This document shows, one piece after another, positions 21,131 through 31,804 of a stretch of 64,000 nt of DNA. The position numbers and the translations under genes are program-made. Where the stretch lies: NCBI GenBank assembly GCA_936432065.2, contig OW386291.2, forward strand, positions 104,411,823-104,475,822, in the 5' to 3' direction. Every line of letters begins with the position of its first letter. Within the stretch, counting starts at the first letter, position 1. The notes beneath the pieces were generated by a model. The model made no database searches. It worked only from the letters and a program-made list of their open reading frames with translations, and was not told the DNA's origin. The stretch comes from Rutpela maculata (lineage: Eukaryota > Arthropoda > Insecta > Coleoptera > Cerambycidae).

Positions 21131-21840
21131 AAAAGCCTAATCAACCTAATTAAAAATATTGTTTTTCTAACAGCCATCATACTGTCAACAATGGCATACG
21201 GAGGGGCAACAACAAAAGCTAACAGAAGAAGCGCGAGAAGTGCTGAAAGAAACATCATGCAACTACTCGCAAAACGCAAAACCAGAGTAAAACAACGACA
21301 AAAAACGTCAACATTAATAGGAGAGTAAAAAAAAAACAATTATAAAAAGGGTACAAACGTACGCAATGAAGTACTGGGAACATGTCCAAAGAAGGGACCT
21401 CAACACATCTAGTGCAAAAAGCGCTAATACTGAATAGCAACAAAAACTTATCCATGCTACACATGGACAACAATTGAGAGGATCACGACCAAACTAGGAA
21501 AGAAACCGAGTATACTGAAAACGAACAGCAAGGAAAAAAATGAATAATAAAGAAATCACGATAATATATGCTCTGCTGGAATCAGAAACAGAGGAAACAA
21601 AACAGAAAACAGAAGAATCCTAGAAGAGGAGAAAAAACACTTCATATCACGACACCATGCGGTAACGCATCTGACAAACACCTACACTTCCTATTCAAGA
21701 CTACACTTCTGTACCATGCGCCATGTGGCTCTCGCTGCTGACAACAAGCATGATCCAAATTCAACCCAGCGAGGACGAAGCCGGCTCGGCGATGTGTTTA
21801 CTGGAGAGGCAGCAATGCCTTCGGTACGCTGGTAAATCAA
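21131..21840 (+). mobile_element. X element copy X3 (RTE-like LINE 3' part)
   Basis: Plus-strand peptides TMAYGGATTKANRRSARSAE, then phrases corresponding to YWEHVQRRDLN, then the 3' region CCATGTGGCTCTCGCTGCTG and an end at GGTACGCTGGTAAATCAAAT. The LPTMTYG...TKANRRS segment followed by W(E/G)HVQRRD is the post-palm region expected in RTE-type LINEs. There are several stops. The copy abuts the tandem array that begins at 21853. Confidence 0.6.
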
Positions 21841-21852
21841 ATTAATCGAATC

Positions 21853-23046
21853 GAGAGTGAGCATTCACCGTGCGAAGCGAGAGCTCCCATCACACGCATC
21901 TCACCCGACCGTCCTACACTGCATTCCGAAAGTGCAGTGAATAAGTGATAAACGTGAAGCGATTCATCGAATTTACAACCAATTAGGTTGACGCAAAAGC
22001 ATCAGCTGTTCAGTGGTCGATTAATGCTGCAAAGGGTTAATCGTATAAAGAACTTGCCGTTCCCCTTCCAAATCCTCCTCGGCATCACGAAGATGTCGTA
22101 AAACCTAGAATTTATTTATTGACCAAAAATTTCGTAAGGATATAACCTCGTTATTGGTAATGTATATTTAAAAAAAATGTGAGTATAATAAACTAAAAGA
22201 GTAATTGTAATATTTGCTAAGAATTATATTATTACTACCACATTGGCGATGAACAAATCCGCAATGTCAATCCTGGTTCACAGATTTAACAACAATAATT
22301 TTTGGTTGACGCAAACTGTCATAAAGGTACTGTTAGAATCGCCGTTCTCCCGGGGAACTGACTGATATACCAGGACTCTATTCCGTAATTATGGGGAGAG
22401 TGAGCATTCATCGTGCGAAGCGAGAGCTCCCATCACATGTATCTCACCCGACCGTCCTAGATTGTATTCCGTAAGTGCAGTGAATAGGTGATGAACGTGA
22501 AGTGATTCAGCGAGAATAGCCGAATTTACAACCAATTAGGTTGGCGCAAAAGCATCAGCTGTTCAGTGTTCCGTTGTTATTTTATTGGGTCCACCTTTGG
22601 AGAAACTTAGTGATAGTATTTACTTTATGCTCGATGGTGATTCCTGAACGTCGTATGGGGGCTTGCATGAAAGGATTATATCACGGGCAAGTTCTTTGCT
22701 GACCCTCCTTATAAATGCTCGGTCGGTTAATGGTCAAAAGGGTTAATCTTATGAAGTACAACTTGCCGTTCCCCTTCCAAATCCTCCTCGGCATCAGGAA
22801 GATCTCGTAATACCTAGAATTTATTTATTGACCAAAAATTCTCGTTATTAAAAAAATATGACTATAATAAAATAAAAGAGAAATTGTAATATTTGCTAAG
22901 AATTATATTATTGTTAACTCATTGACGATGAGCAACTCCGCAATGTCTGTTCTGAGTCACAGATTTAACAACAATAATTTTTAGCCGACGCAAACTGTCA
23001 TAAAAGTACGGTTAGGATTGCCGTTCTCCCGGGGAGCTGACGGATT
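21853..23046. repeat. direct duplication of a ~500-650-bp unit
   Basis: Unit 1 (21853-22365) and unit 2 (22396-23046) both start GAGAGTGAGCATTCA(C/T)CGTG and both end near GCCGTTCTCCCGGGGA(A/G)CTGA. Unit 2 carries about 160 bp extra (about 22570-22730). Both contain CCAATTAGGTTGRCGCAAAA, which resembles a mariner-type terminus, but no matching opposite TIR was found. No coding sequence is present. Confidence 0.75.
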
Positions 23047-23059
23047 CCCTCACGATTTA

Positions 23060-23336
23060 CCAGTAGAAGTAAGTTCACGCATTTTTCGCACGAGGTGATC
23101 ACTCTCTTAGTTACAGAATAGACTTTTATTCATTTTCAAATGAACTCCGCCCACTTCTCACGGGAATGTGCTTTCACACTTTTACAGAATAGAGGTCCAG
23201 TAGAAGTAAGTTCGCGCATTTTTCGTACGAGGTGATCACTCCCGTAGTTACAGAATAGATTTTTATTCAGTTTCAAGTGAACTCCGCCCACTTCTCACGG
23301 GAATGTTCTTTCACGCTTTTATAGAATAGAGGTCCT
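23060..23336. repeat. 138-bp direct tandem repeat, two units
   Basis: Units start CCAGTAGAAGTAAGTTC at 23060 and 23198 and contain ATTTTTCG(C/T)ACGAGGTGATCAC and GAACTCCGCCCACTTCTCAC. The phrase CCGTAGTTACAGAATAG is the inverse of CTATTCCGTAATTATGGG at 22379, so this array is related in inverted orientation to the larger duplication just upstream. Confidence 0.75.
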
Positions 23337-24352
23337 GAAGTTTTGTGTTCTATAATTATTATCAGAAATTGGAAACTGCCGTAAATGCTGAAATTTATAA
23401 AAATAACAAAATTCTTTTTTTACTAGCTTTGTTGTTGAGATATAACTATAACCAAAAGGATGGTGAAAGATGTTAACGATTTGTACACACCTTACACCTG
23501 ATGAAATTATCTTGATGAGATTACCTCGGTACCATCGATGAGTAACACCTTAGAATTTGCAAAAAATGATATTCCCTTAAGACAATCCTAAGCATTGCGC
23601 GAACAAAGAGAAAAAACATACGGATCAAATTTTGAAGTAGGTTAAACATTCGCTTTACTGTGGTCCGAGGACCCTAAAGCTAATGTCGAAAACTTCAGGG
23701 ACGTGTTCAACATCGAGCTCGAACTTGCTATGCTCAATTTAGAAGTTAAATACCGCAACCTCCGTGAATTCGACCCTCTTAGAGTATAAATTATAATATT
23801 ATCTTTTATTGTATTATTTTAAGAACCACTAAAATGATCAAATGATACATTGAGAAAGATATTAATAAATTAATATACTGATTGCGGCCTCATTGCGGCA
23901 TTTACAAATTCATTTATGTAAAAAATATAATTAGTGATTAATGACTTTTAGACGGTCGACTATAAGGAAAATTTACACAAAAACGGGCAATATTCCAATA
24001 TAAAAGAATCTTACGAAACAAGGAATTAATTAAAGAATTGTTAAGAAGAACTTCAAATAAGTATCCGTTAATGAAGTATTTCAGCATTCTTACCCGTATT
24101 CAAATAAACCAGAAATATTTACATAGACAACTTCAGAAATAAAAACATTTTAATTTCAGTTTACCAGAGAAGATGAGACAATTAAAAATAAAACAATAGA
24201 GCTTTAATGAATCTAAATGTAAATTATAGGATTGCCGTGCTGGAAATGTCAGTTCAGCTTATGCATTTGTATACATTGCATATTTTTAAAGAATTGTACC
24301 AAGAAATACCCCAGTCAATATATGCAATATTTAATATATAGGAAGCTAATTT
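23337..24352. other. AT-rich spacer, no gene recognised
   Basis: No domain or shared repeat recognised. The GC content drops sharply after the tandem array. Confidence 0.4.
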
Positions 24353-24936
24353 TACTTCCACATCCAGTGGAAGTACAGTAACGACAATTTTTTTTTAATT
24401 TTTATTGTTCAAATAGACTTAGAATGTCATGAAACGTCGAGATTTTAAGTTTGAGCAAAAAAAACTATCTGTCTGTCGGTCTGTCTGTTTGTAACTTTTT
24501 TTTGGGCACGTTTACTCTGGAACCGTTTAAGATACTGACTTGAAATTTGGTATACATTATTTGTACTTTAATGAGATCTGGAATTATATTATATTTTCAT
24601 CCTGTTCCGTCGAATGGTTGGGGGGTAAATTGGGGTAAATTTGGGGTAAATATGTAAATCAAGCAGTAAGAGTTCATAAAATTAGTATTTAGTATATACA
24701 AGAGAAGCTAAGGTCTCAAAAGTTTTTGTCATTAGCCACACCAATTACCACCCCCACCCAACTACCGATGTGGGGATCTGGGATATCGTTTTCTGGGTTT
24801 TTGGGGTAGATGATTTTAAATATTATATTATTAAAGTTCCATAAACAATTTTTTCCACATACCAAATGTTTTCGTTGTGAGAGACTTGGATGGAAATCTG
24901 GATGTGGAAGTAGTGATTCCTTGGGCAGCGGTTTTT
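24353..24936 (-). repeat. W repeat, internally deleted copy
   Basis: It is inverse relative to the 2.1, 43.6 and 51.2 kb copies. It starts TACTTCCACATCCAGTGGAA and ends CCTTGGGCAGCGGTTTTT. At 584 bp it lacks part of the central GGGGTGG-rich block. It is followed directly by the V segment. Confidence 0.85.
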
Positions 24937-25150
24937 AAATCAGCTTCCTAATTTAAACGCGTTATAGCAAATCATCGTTGGAAAGGAAATTTTGCCTGCT
25001 ATAAAAAAGTAGCAAGCAGTAAATAGTAAGTAAAAAGTAAATTCCGAAAAGCGGGCTTTTCAGGACTTTTAGTCTGTTGGATTTGAACTCTTAGGGAATA
25101 TTTATAGTAACAATTAGCTCCCTATTATTTTTTTCTGGCTCGAATGCCTT
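24937..25150 (-). repeat. V segment joined to W
   Basis: It contains AATCAGCTTCCTAATTTAAA, GTAGCAAGCAGTAAATAG and AGCGGGCTTTTCAGGAC. The same sequence, inverted, lies at 26729-26772 plus 27926-28091 next to another W copy. V and W may therefore be parts of one larger element, but other W copies lack V. Confidence 0.75.
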
Positions 25151-25470
25151 GATGGACTGAGATGAAACACATTTAAAGTTATCTTATCTGATATGGCCAG
25201 CATGTAACTTTCATTATAACATAACATATTCATTATAGTAGCTGGCCCAAATGCGTGAACTTATACTTATACGACCATTGACCAACTTTTATTATTATAC
25301 AGAAGATTTTAGATAATTTTGGAGTTTCAAATCTGAATAATTTTTGGCAGGATGAAACCCTCTCCATTCGATAAGTTATATCGTATATATTGTTATATTC
25401 AATTTGTGCATTTCTATGTTGCATATCATTAAAAAATCCGTAGTTCAAAAACAAAAACAGGGGCGAGCGT
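25151..25470. other. spacer, no gene
   Basis: No protein character was recognised in the minus-strand frame 25233-25484, and no shared repeat. Confidence 0.35.
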
Positions 25471-25825
25471 AGAGGCGACTTCAATGTGAATATCAGTCGA
25501 TATTCCGTTGAAGCAACGTCGAGCGCGGTTAGTACTTGGATGGGGTCCCATCTTGGGAAATACAGCGTTCTCGTCCCACCTTCTAGCGGCTTGTATATCA
25601 GTGTATATGCGGAAGTTACGTAATTTCAGACGAGGATTACGTAGTGGATATACCATCCTTCGGAGGGGATGTAAAACAGGCGGTCCCTTGTCTATTAAAT
25701 GTTAGGCAAGTAAAAGATCTCTACTCTTCTTAAGGGAAGAGGTTCGGCAAAATTTCCAGGTTGGGGGTAACTCGTCTCCTGGTGTCGGTGATAGACCCTG
25801 GTAGCGGAAATAGGCCGACGATAAA
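25471..25825 (+). mobile_element. 5S rRNA-derived SINE candidate (SINE3-type)
   Basis: The segment 25509-25570 reads GAAGCAACGTCGAGCGCGGT followed by TAGTACTTGGATGGGG and TCTTGGGAAATACAGCG. This closely follows the 3' half of animal 5S rRNA, including the internal pol III control region (A box to C box). Weaker similarity extends upstream to about 25475. Downstream is a non-5S body with CCTTCGGAGGGGATGTAAA and GGCAAGTAAAAGATCTCTAC, a phrase type seen in SINE bodies. A 5S-like promoter head fused to an unrelated body is the defining structure of 5S-derived SINEs. A 5S pseudogene is the alternative. Confidence 0.6.
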
Positions 25826-26568
25826 TAGTTTAAAAAAAAAACAAAAACATTTTTCAATTCCTTAAAATATTAAGCTATTCTTATTACACGCCACCATTGA
25901 CAGTAACTTCAAATTGTGCGTTGACATATGGTTCCACAGCCGCAGACACGCTGAGACTACGAGAACGTATTCGATATTCGTCTGCTGTTCCCCGTGATAC
26001 AGTGTAACGTCACGACTTTTGAAGGAATGCCTATACAAAATTGGACTACACAAAGGCAACGTGTAACCCACTTTTGTTGACAAACCATGTACCCCAATAG
26101 TAAAAATGCGAAAACAATATGAAAAAAAAAATGAAATTAATTGAATCCTAATTACAAAAATTCATTAAAAAAAAACGACCACGAAATTATCAAAAAATCG
26201 AAAATTACAAGCTTATTAGAATATTACAATCTTTTATTTAAAATTTACCTATGCATCTCAGTGATAATCAGAAATCTCTTAATCATTTCGAATATCGGGC
26301 AATACTTTCAACTGTTGAATACTGTTGGAGCTAGATTTGCAAGGATTTCTAACATGTATACCATGACTTAAAGTTACTAAAATCATGCTGAAATATTACT
26401 AAAATCTACGATATACAGATACATACATCGAATCATGATGTACCTGATGTTTCGAACGTTCACTTGAACGAATTTCATATGAAAAGGAAAAATTAATAAA
26501 AACTACAAATCGACTTAGGCGTACCATTTGCTGACAACGATATTATCGTTGCCAGCAAATATTACCAG
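25826..26568. other. spacer, with a short hairpin at 26527-26559
   Basis: Mostly A/T-rich without gene signal. At 26527-26559, TTTGCTGACAACGATA faces its near-perfect inverse TTATCGTTGCCAGCAAAT. Confidence 0.4.
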
Positions 26569-26728
26569 AAAAAACGCTGCCCAAGGAATCAGTACTTTCA
26601 CATCCAGATTTTCTATCCAAGTCTCTCACAACGAAAAAATTTTGTATGTGGAAATAATTGTTTATGGAACTTCAATAATATAATATTTGAAATCCTCTAC
26701 CCCAAAAACCCATAAAACGCGCATTCGA
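26569..26728 (+). repeat. W repeat, 3'-truncated copy
   Basis: It begins AAAAAACGCTGCCCAAGG and follows W to CCCATAAAACG, then jumps straight to the V sequence CGCATTCGAGCCAGAAAA. It is the first member of a W-V-W arrangement. Confidence 0.8.
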
Positions 26729-28091
26729 GCCAGAAAAAAATAATAGGGAGCTAATTTTTACTATAAATATACCAGTGACGTAGCCAGGATTTTTATTCGG
26801 GGGAGGTCCGAAAATTTTTTTGTAAGTATATTATGTAGGTATTGTTATGTAGCTTTCGCACAATTCTTATGTAAATTGGCGTACAGTCAAATTGCTTGAA
26901 TTTTTAATATGTTGTAGATTTCGACTTTCTGATCAAAAACTCTCATGGGCCCAACTCGATCCTATGTCTAGTTTCCGAGATACTACTGCTCAATAAATGT
27001 ACAAGAATGACCTTTTGTACAATTTAAATAATTTCGAATTCATGATTTTTTTCATACATTTTATATTGTGGTGCGTGATTCGTTCTAATAGCCCTTTATA
27101 ATATTTTGCACTAAAAGCATTTGTTTTTTTACTTAATAAAAATAGCGTAGAAACAATTAAAGTCTGAAAAATGTTGGCGAAGGCGCCGGGAAATCTGTAG
27201 AAAAATAACAAGTGAAAATAATATTCGGTCATATTGGCTAAAACATTTTTTACATAAAGTAAGTAAGTATGTGTCTTCCTGATCAAAAAACTTTAATTGA
27301 AAAACTTTCGGAAATTGCTTCTTTGACCTCTAACAACAAACACCCCATCAATAAATTAAAAGTTCGACAAGATATACAGAATTTTACAAGAATTTACTTA
27401 TAGTTGTATCTCGAATACTAGACGAGACTAGACTATATAGATCGAGATGGGTCCATGAGGGTTTTTGATCGGAAATAAGTCACATACATATACAACATAT
27501 TAAAAATTCAGCCAATTTGACTGTTGTAGGTACGCCAATTTGCATAAGAATTGTGCGGGGTCCTTTAGTTGAACTATTCAACAACTTATATTTCAAGTAA
27601 CTGATGGCGACTATGCGCAATGTAACGTGGATTTCGCTTGGCTAGTAATAAAAATAAATCGAACTTGCTCATGATTCCACAAGGTTTTATACATTTGACT
27701 GAATTAAGGCTCCGCCCTGTCAATATTGCGGCAATAAATTGCAAGAAATTACGATTTGCGACGGGACTGGTTGCATGGAATGAAGATTTGTAATCGGCCA
27801 AAAAAAATTTTTGACTAAAACCGAAAATAAAATCAATATAATAATTTTATATAAATATCATGTCTATCAATTATACAAATGTCAATAAATTTCGGGGGGG
27901 GTCCCCCCCCCTGGCTACGTCACTGAATATACCCTGAAAGTTCAAATCCAACAGACTAAAAGGCCTGAAAAGCCCGCTTTCCGGAACTTACTTTTTACTT
28001 ACTATTTACTACTTGCTACTTTTTTATAGCAGGCAAAATTTCCTTTCCAAGGATGATTTGCTATAACGCGTTTAAATTAGGAAGCTGATTT
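26729..28091 (+). repeat. V segment interrupted by Z
   Basis: The left part is 26729-26772 and the right part 27926-28091. Joined across the Z insertion they match 24937-25150 inverted. The right part runs directly into W at 28092. Confidence 0.8.
26773..27925. mobile_element. Z: non-autonomous hAT-like element in V
   Basis: Ends are CAGTGACGTAGCCAGG (left) and its inverse CCTGGCTACGTCACTG (right), a terminus typical of a widespread hAT group. AATATAC flanks both sides (26766-26772 and 27926-27932), a 7-bp match where hAT elements make 8-bp duplications. Subterminal inverted arms of about 150 bp (about 26855-27000 and 27405-27555) share GTAAATTGGCGTAC, TTTTTAATATGTTGTA and AAAAACTCTCATGG. 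Minus-strand open frames at 26990-27286 and 27586-27801 have no transposase motif I can recognise. At 1153 bp it must be mobilised in trans. Confidence 0.85.
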
Positions 28092-28200
28092 AAAAACCGC
28101 TGCTCAAGGAATCACTACTTCCACATCCAGATTTCCATCCAAGTCTCTCACAACGAAAACATTTGGTATGTGGAAAAAATTGTTTATGGAACTTTAATAA

Positions 28201-28591
28201 TGTCACGTGTTTCCACCTTAGGAAACCACCCTCGCAAAATCCGTGGGTTCCAAAAATTATAACAAGAGATGTCCACTAACACACTTTAAATATTTACTGG
28301 ATACTTCACAATACTATTATTAATTTAAATACTCTTTACTGACTAAAATCACAATGTTTATCACTTTGTTTATCTTTGAAGTCTTAACCTCACTTTCTAT
28401 ACTTTCTGAACTTTCTGAACTACTCGCCGAGAATGCGGTCGGTCTTTTATACCTAAAAATGACAGATCTCGATTGTTCTGTGATGACGCCACCGTTCTCT
28501 AGATAATTCCAGATGGCACTTTGGAATCTTCTAGTAGGTTCTTTTTCGGGTAGGTGCAAATACATCATTCTAGGGGTTGTAACACATTACA
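28201..28591 (-). repeat. gypsy 3' LTR
   Basis: This is downstream of the minus-strand coding region. A TATA-like TATAAAAG (minus, 28444-28451) is retained. Compared with the 5' LTR it lacks TTA within the ACTTTATTAAAT region, which removes the AATAAA word at the position expected for a polyadenylation signal. Confidence 0.9.
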
Positions 28592-28604
28592 TTGCCCCCT
28601 CCTT
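28592..28604 (-). promoter_or_regulatory. polypurine tract
   Basis: On the minus strand AAGGAGGGGGCAA directly precedes the 3' LTR. This is the position and composition of the plus-strand primer of LTR retrotransposons. Confidence 0.8.
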
Positions 28605-29373
28605 AAGCCTGAACGTCCCGGTCAGGCAATTCAGCCTCTTTCACATACTTCGCCAGTCTATCCAAGTGTACGATCTTCATCTTGGACTTTTTGTTTCGTT
28701 GAATCCGATAAACGACATCATTTATTCGGGTAATAACAGTATACGGTCCATCCCAAGGAGGTTGAAGTTTCGGGGGTCTCCATTCCTTCCGCTGTGGGTT
28801 GTACAGCCAAACCAGATCTCCCACCTTGAATCCCCCTGTACTGGCATTCTGATCATAACGAGCCTTCAATCGGTTACTAGTTTTGTTCATCTGCTCTCGG
28901 TCATTCTTCGGCTGTTCTCGACTTCCATTTCTGTAGTTGCTCATGGAAAATGGTTCCCCACGGGCAGCACAATTCTTACACTTGCGACACCAGGCCTCCA
29001 CATCCTGGCAACTATTAACCCAATAGAATTGTTCCCGTGCTCTACTCAATGTCTTGTTTATGCCGAAGTGTCTGCTGGACGTTTCATTGTGCGCTTTCTG
29101 GAGTACTTCTGGTACACGACACCTGGGAATCACTAAACGCATGGCAACCTGCTTCCCATCTGGGCTTTCCCATGCTCTCCTTAAAAGCCCGCCTACGACT
29201 GTAAGTGAATCCCATTGTGACCATAAAGCCTTCAGCCCCACTTCTTTGTTGGAAACATCCTTCCATGCTGGACGCGTTCCCTCTTCTTTTGCTCTCAACA
29301 TGGGTCCGATTTCTACATCGCGCAATTGCTCTTGATCTGTCTGGAAGATCGACCTTGACAATGTTGACTTCAA
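28603..29373 (-). pseudogene. gypsy integrase remnant: zinc domain fused to C-terminal domain
   Basis: The N-terminal HHCC zinc-binding region includes HNETSSRHFGINKTL and CRKCKNCAAR. In an intact integrase the D,D35E catalytic core should follow, but here the frame passes straight to NKTSNRLKARYDQNA and the C-terminal GDLVWLYNPQRKEW and WDGPYTVI segments. Comparison with the related fragment at 55287-55985, which keeps the core after CAASKGPQTRS, locates the deletion just after the zinc domain. It is catalytically dead. The frame is otherwise open for 256 codons. Confidence 0.85.
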
Positions 29374-29824
29374 CCATGTTCGGCAATTTTCCCACCTGAG
29401 GGTAGCGCTTGCAATCTTCCTTGCCTGGTTTTCTGGATAATGCAGGAGTTTTGCCTGCCTGCGTTGTCAACAGCCTGGTTTTCTCGCATTGGTCGTTCAC
29501 TTTTGACAGAATAAATTGTTCGTTTCCAATCCTTAGGACTCGCTTTCCTACGTCAACAATAAATCCATACTGTTCCATGATGTCTAGCCCCAAAATGAAG
29601 TCATCCGTGATGTCAGCCACGATGACCCTGTGGTCGAACCTTAATTGTCCAATCTGCAAACCCAGGTCTACTTCTCCATGAACCGTAGCCCTGTCCCCCG
29701 TAGCTGTCCGGACGATCACTTCATTTTGCCTCTTGGTAATCTTTATGCCCGATATAAATCCTGGCCGTACTATTGATGACGTAGTACCTGTGTCGATGGT
29801 AAACAAACATTTTCTTCCGTTCAC
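29374..29824 (-). pseudogene. gypsy protease domain
   Basis: A retropepsin-like aspartic protease: FTIDTGTTSSIV holds the active-site DTG, and DDFILGLDIMEQYG is the conserved C-terminal flap/ILGxD segment. It follows gag in the same frame after a single TAA (29825-29827). Downstream, the sequence RKPGKEDCKRYPQVGKL corresponds to the RNase H-integrase linker of the 55-57 kb fragment. This puts the RT/RNase H deletion junction near 29430-29450. The frame shifts before the integrase remnant. Confidence 0.85.
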
Positions 29825-31384
29825 TTATCCATGCAACAACAGACGACTGCTTGCAATTCTTCGAAGCTGGGAAATCTTTATTTCTCTGGGGGCACCGCGT
29901 TCCCTAGCCAGCATAACCCCCCTGGTACTGTTTTCCTGCTTCTCTTCAACATTCACAGCATTTACTTGACTCTCCGAGTTCTGCTGTCGACAGTCCCGTT
30001 TCATATGTCCCACCTTGCCGCAGTTGAAACATTTAATACCTCCGCTCGGCTTTCCTTTATTTTGTTGTATTTCCTGCTTTCCGAGGCCATCCAATTTATC
30101 GCATAATTTGGTGAATATTTTCTGCATCTCAGTCAGCAAGGGGTTCTGGTTCATTTCTGGTTGCGATTCTTCGAGTCACAGCTCGCACTCTCAACCTTGG
30201 AGTATCCCTGTAAGCGGTTTCTACTTCGAGTGCACGCACCAAAGCTTCGCTACTACTTTGGTGTCTCGTCAGCCTCAGAACTCGCCTGACCTCTTCGTCC
30301 CTTATACCATCTAAAAAGGCCCCCACGGCTAATTGTTCCTGGAATTCTTTAGGTGCACTCGGATACGCCAGGTGTGCCAGTCTCTCTATCGCAGCTTCAA
30401 ATTCTTGTAAACTTTCCCCAGCTTTTTGCATCCGGGATTTCAGCTGAGCCAGGTATAATTGGGCAAGGTGTTGATCGCCATACCTCAAGTCTAATGCAGC
30501 TTCCAAGACTTTAAAGTCCCTTTGTTTCTCAACTGGGATGGTTTGGAGTAACTCTGAAGCTTGGCCCCTTAGTGCTAGAACTAATGCCATGGCCTTTTCC
30601 TCATTATCCCAATTGTTCGCACACGCTGCTGCCTCAAACTGCCTCTTGTACGTCATCCAGGAACTTTGGCCATCGAAAGAAGGAGGTTTTTAGTCGCTGT
30701 CCTGATGATACCACCTGCTGGCTTCCTCTATCTCTCAACTGTCGTTTAAGCCGGTCTATTTCTCCTTTGACTTCTTCTTCGAACTCACTCATCTTTTCTT
30801 CAAACTGATTTACTTTTCCTTTTACTTGACCGACTTCGGTCTTGACTTCACCTACTTTATCTTCGACCTTATCTACTTTTTCTTCTACATTGTTTATCTC
30901 TTCTTTGACTTCACTTTTGACAGAAATGATTGCGTCCTGTTGTATTTTTATTTGATCGCTTAGGATTTTCCTTAATTCCTCCTGGCGTCTTTCTTCCAAG
31001 TTTTCCATTATTTTTCTGAGTTCGTCTTTTTCCTCTTGACGTTGTCTTTCTTGCTCTTCTTTCTCCTCTTGCTGTCGTATCTTCAGGTCCTCCATCATTT
31101 CTCTCAATTCGGCTTTTTCTTCTTGGCGTCTTGTTTCTTCATCCTCTTTTTCTTTCTGACTTCTTGTTTCTTCATCCTCTTTTTCTTTCTGACGTCTTAT
31201 TTCCTGATCTTCCATAATTTTCTTTAATTCGTCCCTTTCTTCTTGACGCCGTTTTTCTTCCTCCTGGTTTTCTTTCTTGCTCTTCTTTATCTTCCTGCCG
31301 TTGCTGAGCCATCATTTTTTGGAATTGTTCGAATAAGTCCTCTATTTGTTTATCGGATGCCATATTTCTTGTTGTTACGGGCAT
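29825..31384 (-). pseudogene. gypsy gag: coiled coil, capsid, zinc knuckle
   Basis: The Met at 31384 starts MPVTTRNMASDKQIEDL. A long Glu/Lys/Arg/Gln-rich coiled coil (31300-30800) with short internal repeats such as DEETRRQEEK follows. Next is a capsid-like region (30656-30200) with YLAQLKSRMQKAGESLQEF and EFQEQLAVGAFLDGI, and a single CCHC zinc knuckle, CFNCGKVGHMKRDC, near 30040. Frameshifts near 31290, 30640 and 30150 separate four open pieces, so the copy is not functional as read, unless some reflect sequencing error in the repetitive region. An in-frame TAA ends gag just before protease. Confidence 0.85.
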
Positions 31385-31783
31385 ACGATGAAATTAAAAT
31401 AAAATAAATTTAACTGTCACGTCAATATCGGTAATGGAACTTTCCAGACAAATCACGAAAAAGTCTTATCCAGAGTCTATTGTCACTATCCAGTTCAGAG
31501 AATTTAATAATCTCCACTAATGTCCAAATAGAAAAGTTCTAGAAATTTTCACGCACTAAATGAGTCTTTTTCAGTGTCTCTATCACTTCTCAGTTCAACG
31601 GATTTAATTATCACACCTAATAAAATGTTCTACAATGTCTCAAAAATGCACTTAACACTATTTTCCTGTTCGAAAATAACCCTCGAACAATGTCCAGTAA
31701 ATGAGTCCTCCGTGTTAGCACTAACCCTCGAGAATACTTCTCGAACACTCCAGTACAACTTCAGAGCTCCTCTTGTCATAAAA

Positions 31784-31801
31784 TTCCGCTTTCTGACACC
31801 A
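31784..31801 (-). promoter_or_regulatory. primer-binding site, tRNA-Leu-like
   Basis: On the minus strand TGGTGTCAGAAAGCGGAA starts 3-4 nt after the 5' LTR. The first eleven bases fit the complement of the 3' end of tRNA-Leu. The following bases fit less well, so tRNA identity is tentative. Confidence 0.7.
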
Positions 31802-31804
31802 ATT

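Noticed and set aside
21970..22010. Full mariner element from the TTAGGTTGRCGC word
   Set aside because: No opposite TIR or transposase fragment was found within 3 kb of either copy of the word.
28320..28568. 82-codon frame in the LTR (also 31927-32175)
   Set aside because: It is open in both LTRs, but LTRs are near-identical copies, so this is not independent evidence. No domain is recognised and it overlaps the putative promoter.
28513..29136. 207-codon plus-strand open frame
   Set aside because: It lies antisense to the gypsy integrase remnant and 3' LTR. The minus-strand reading has recognisable zinc-domain and integrase C-terminal motifs, so this is a shadow.
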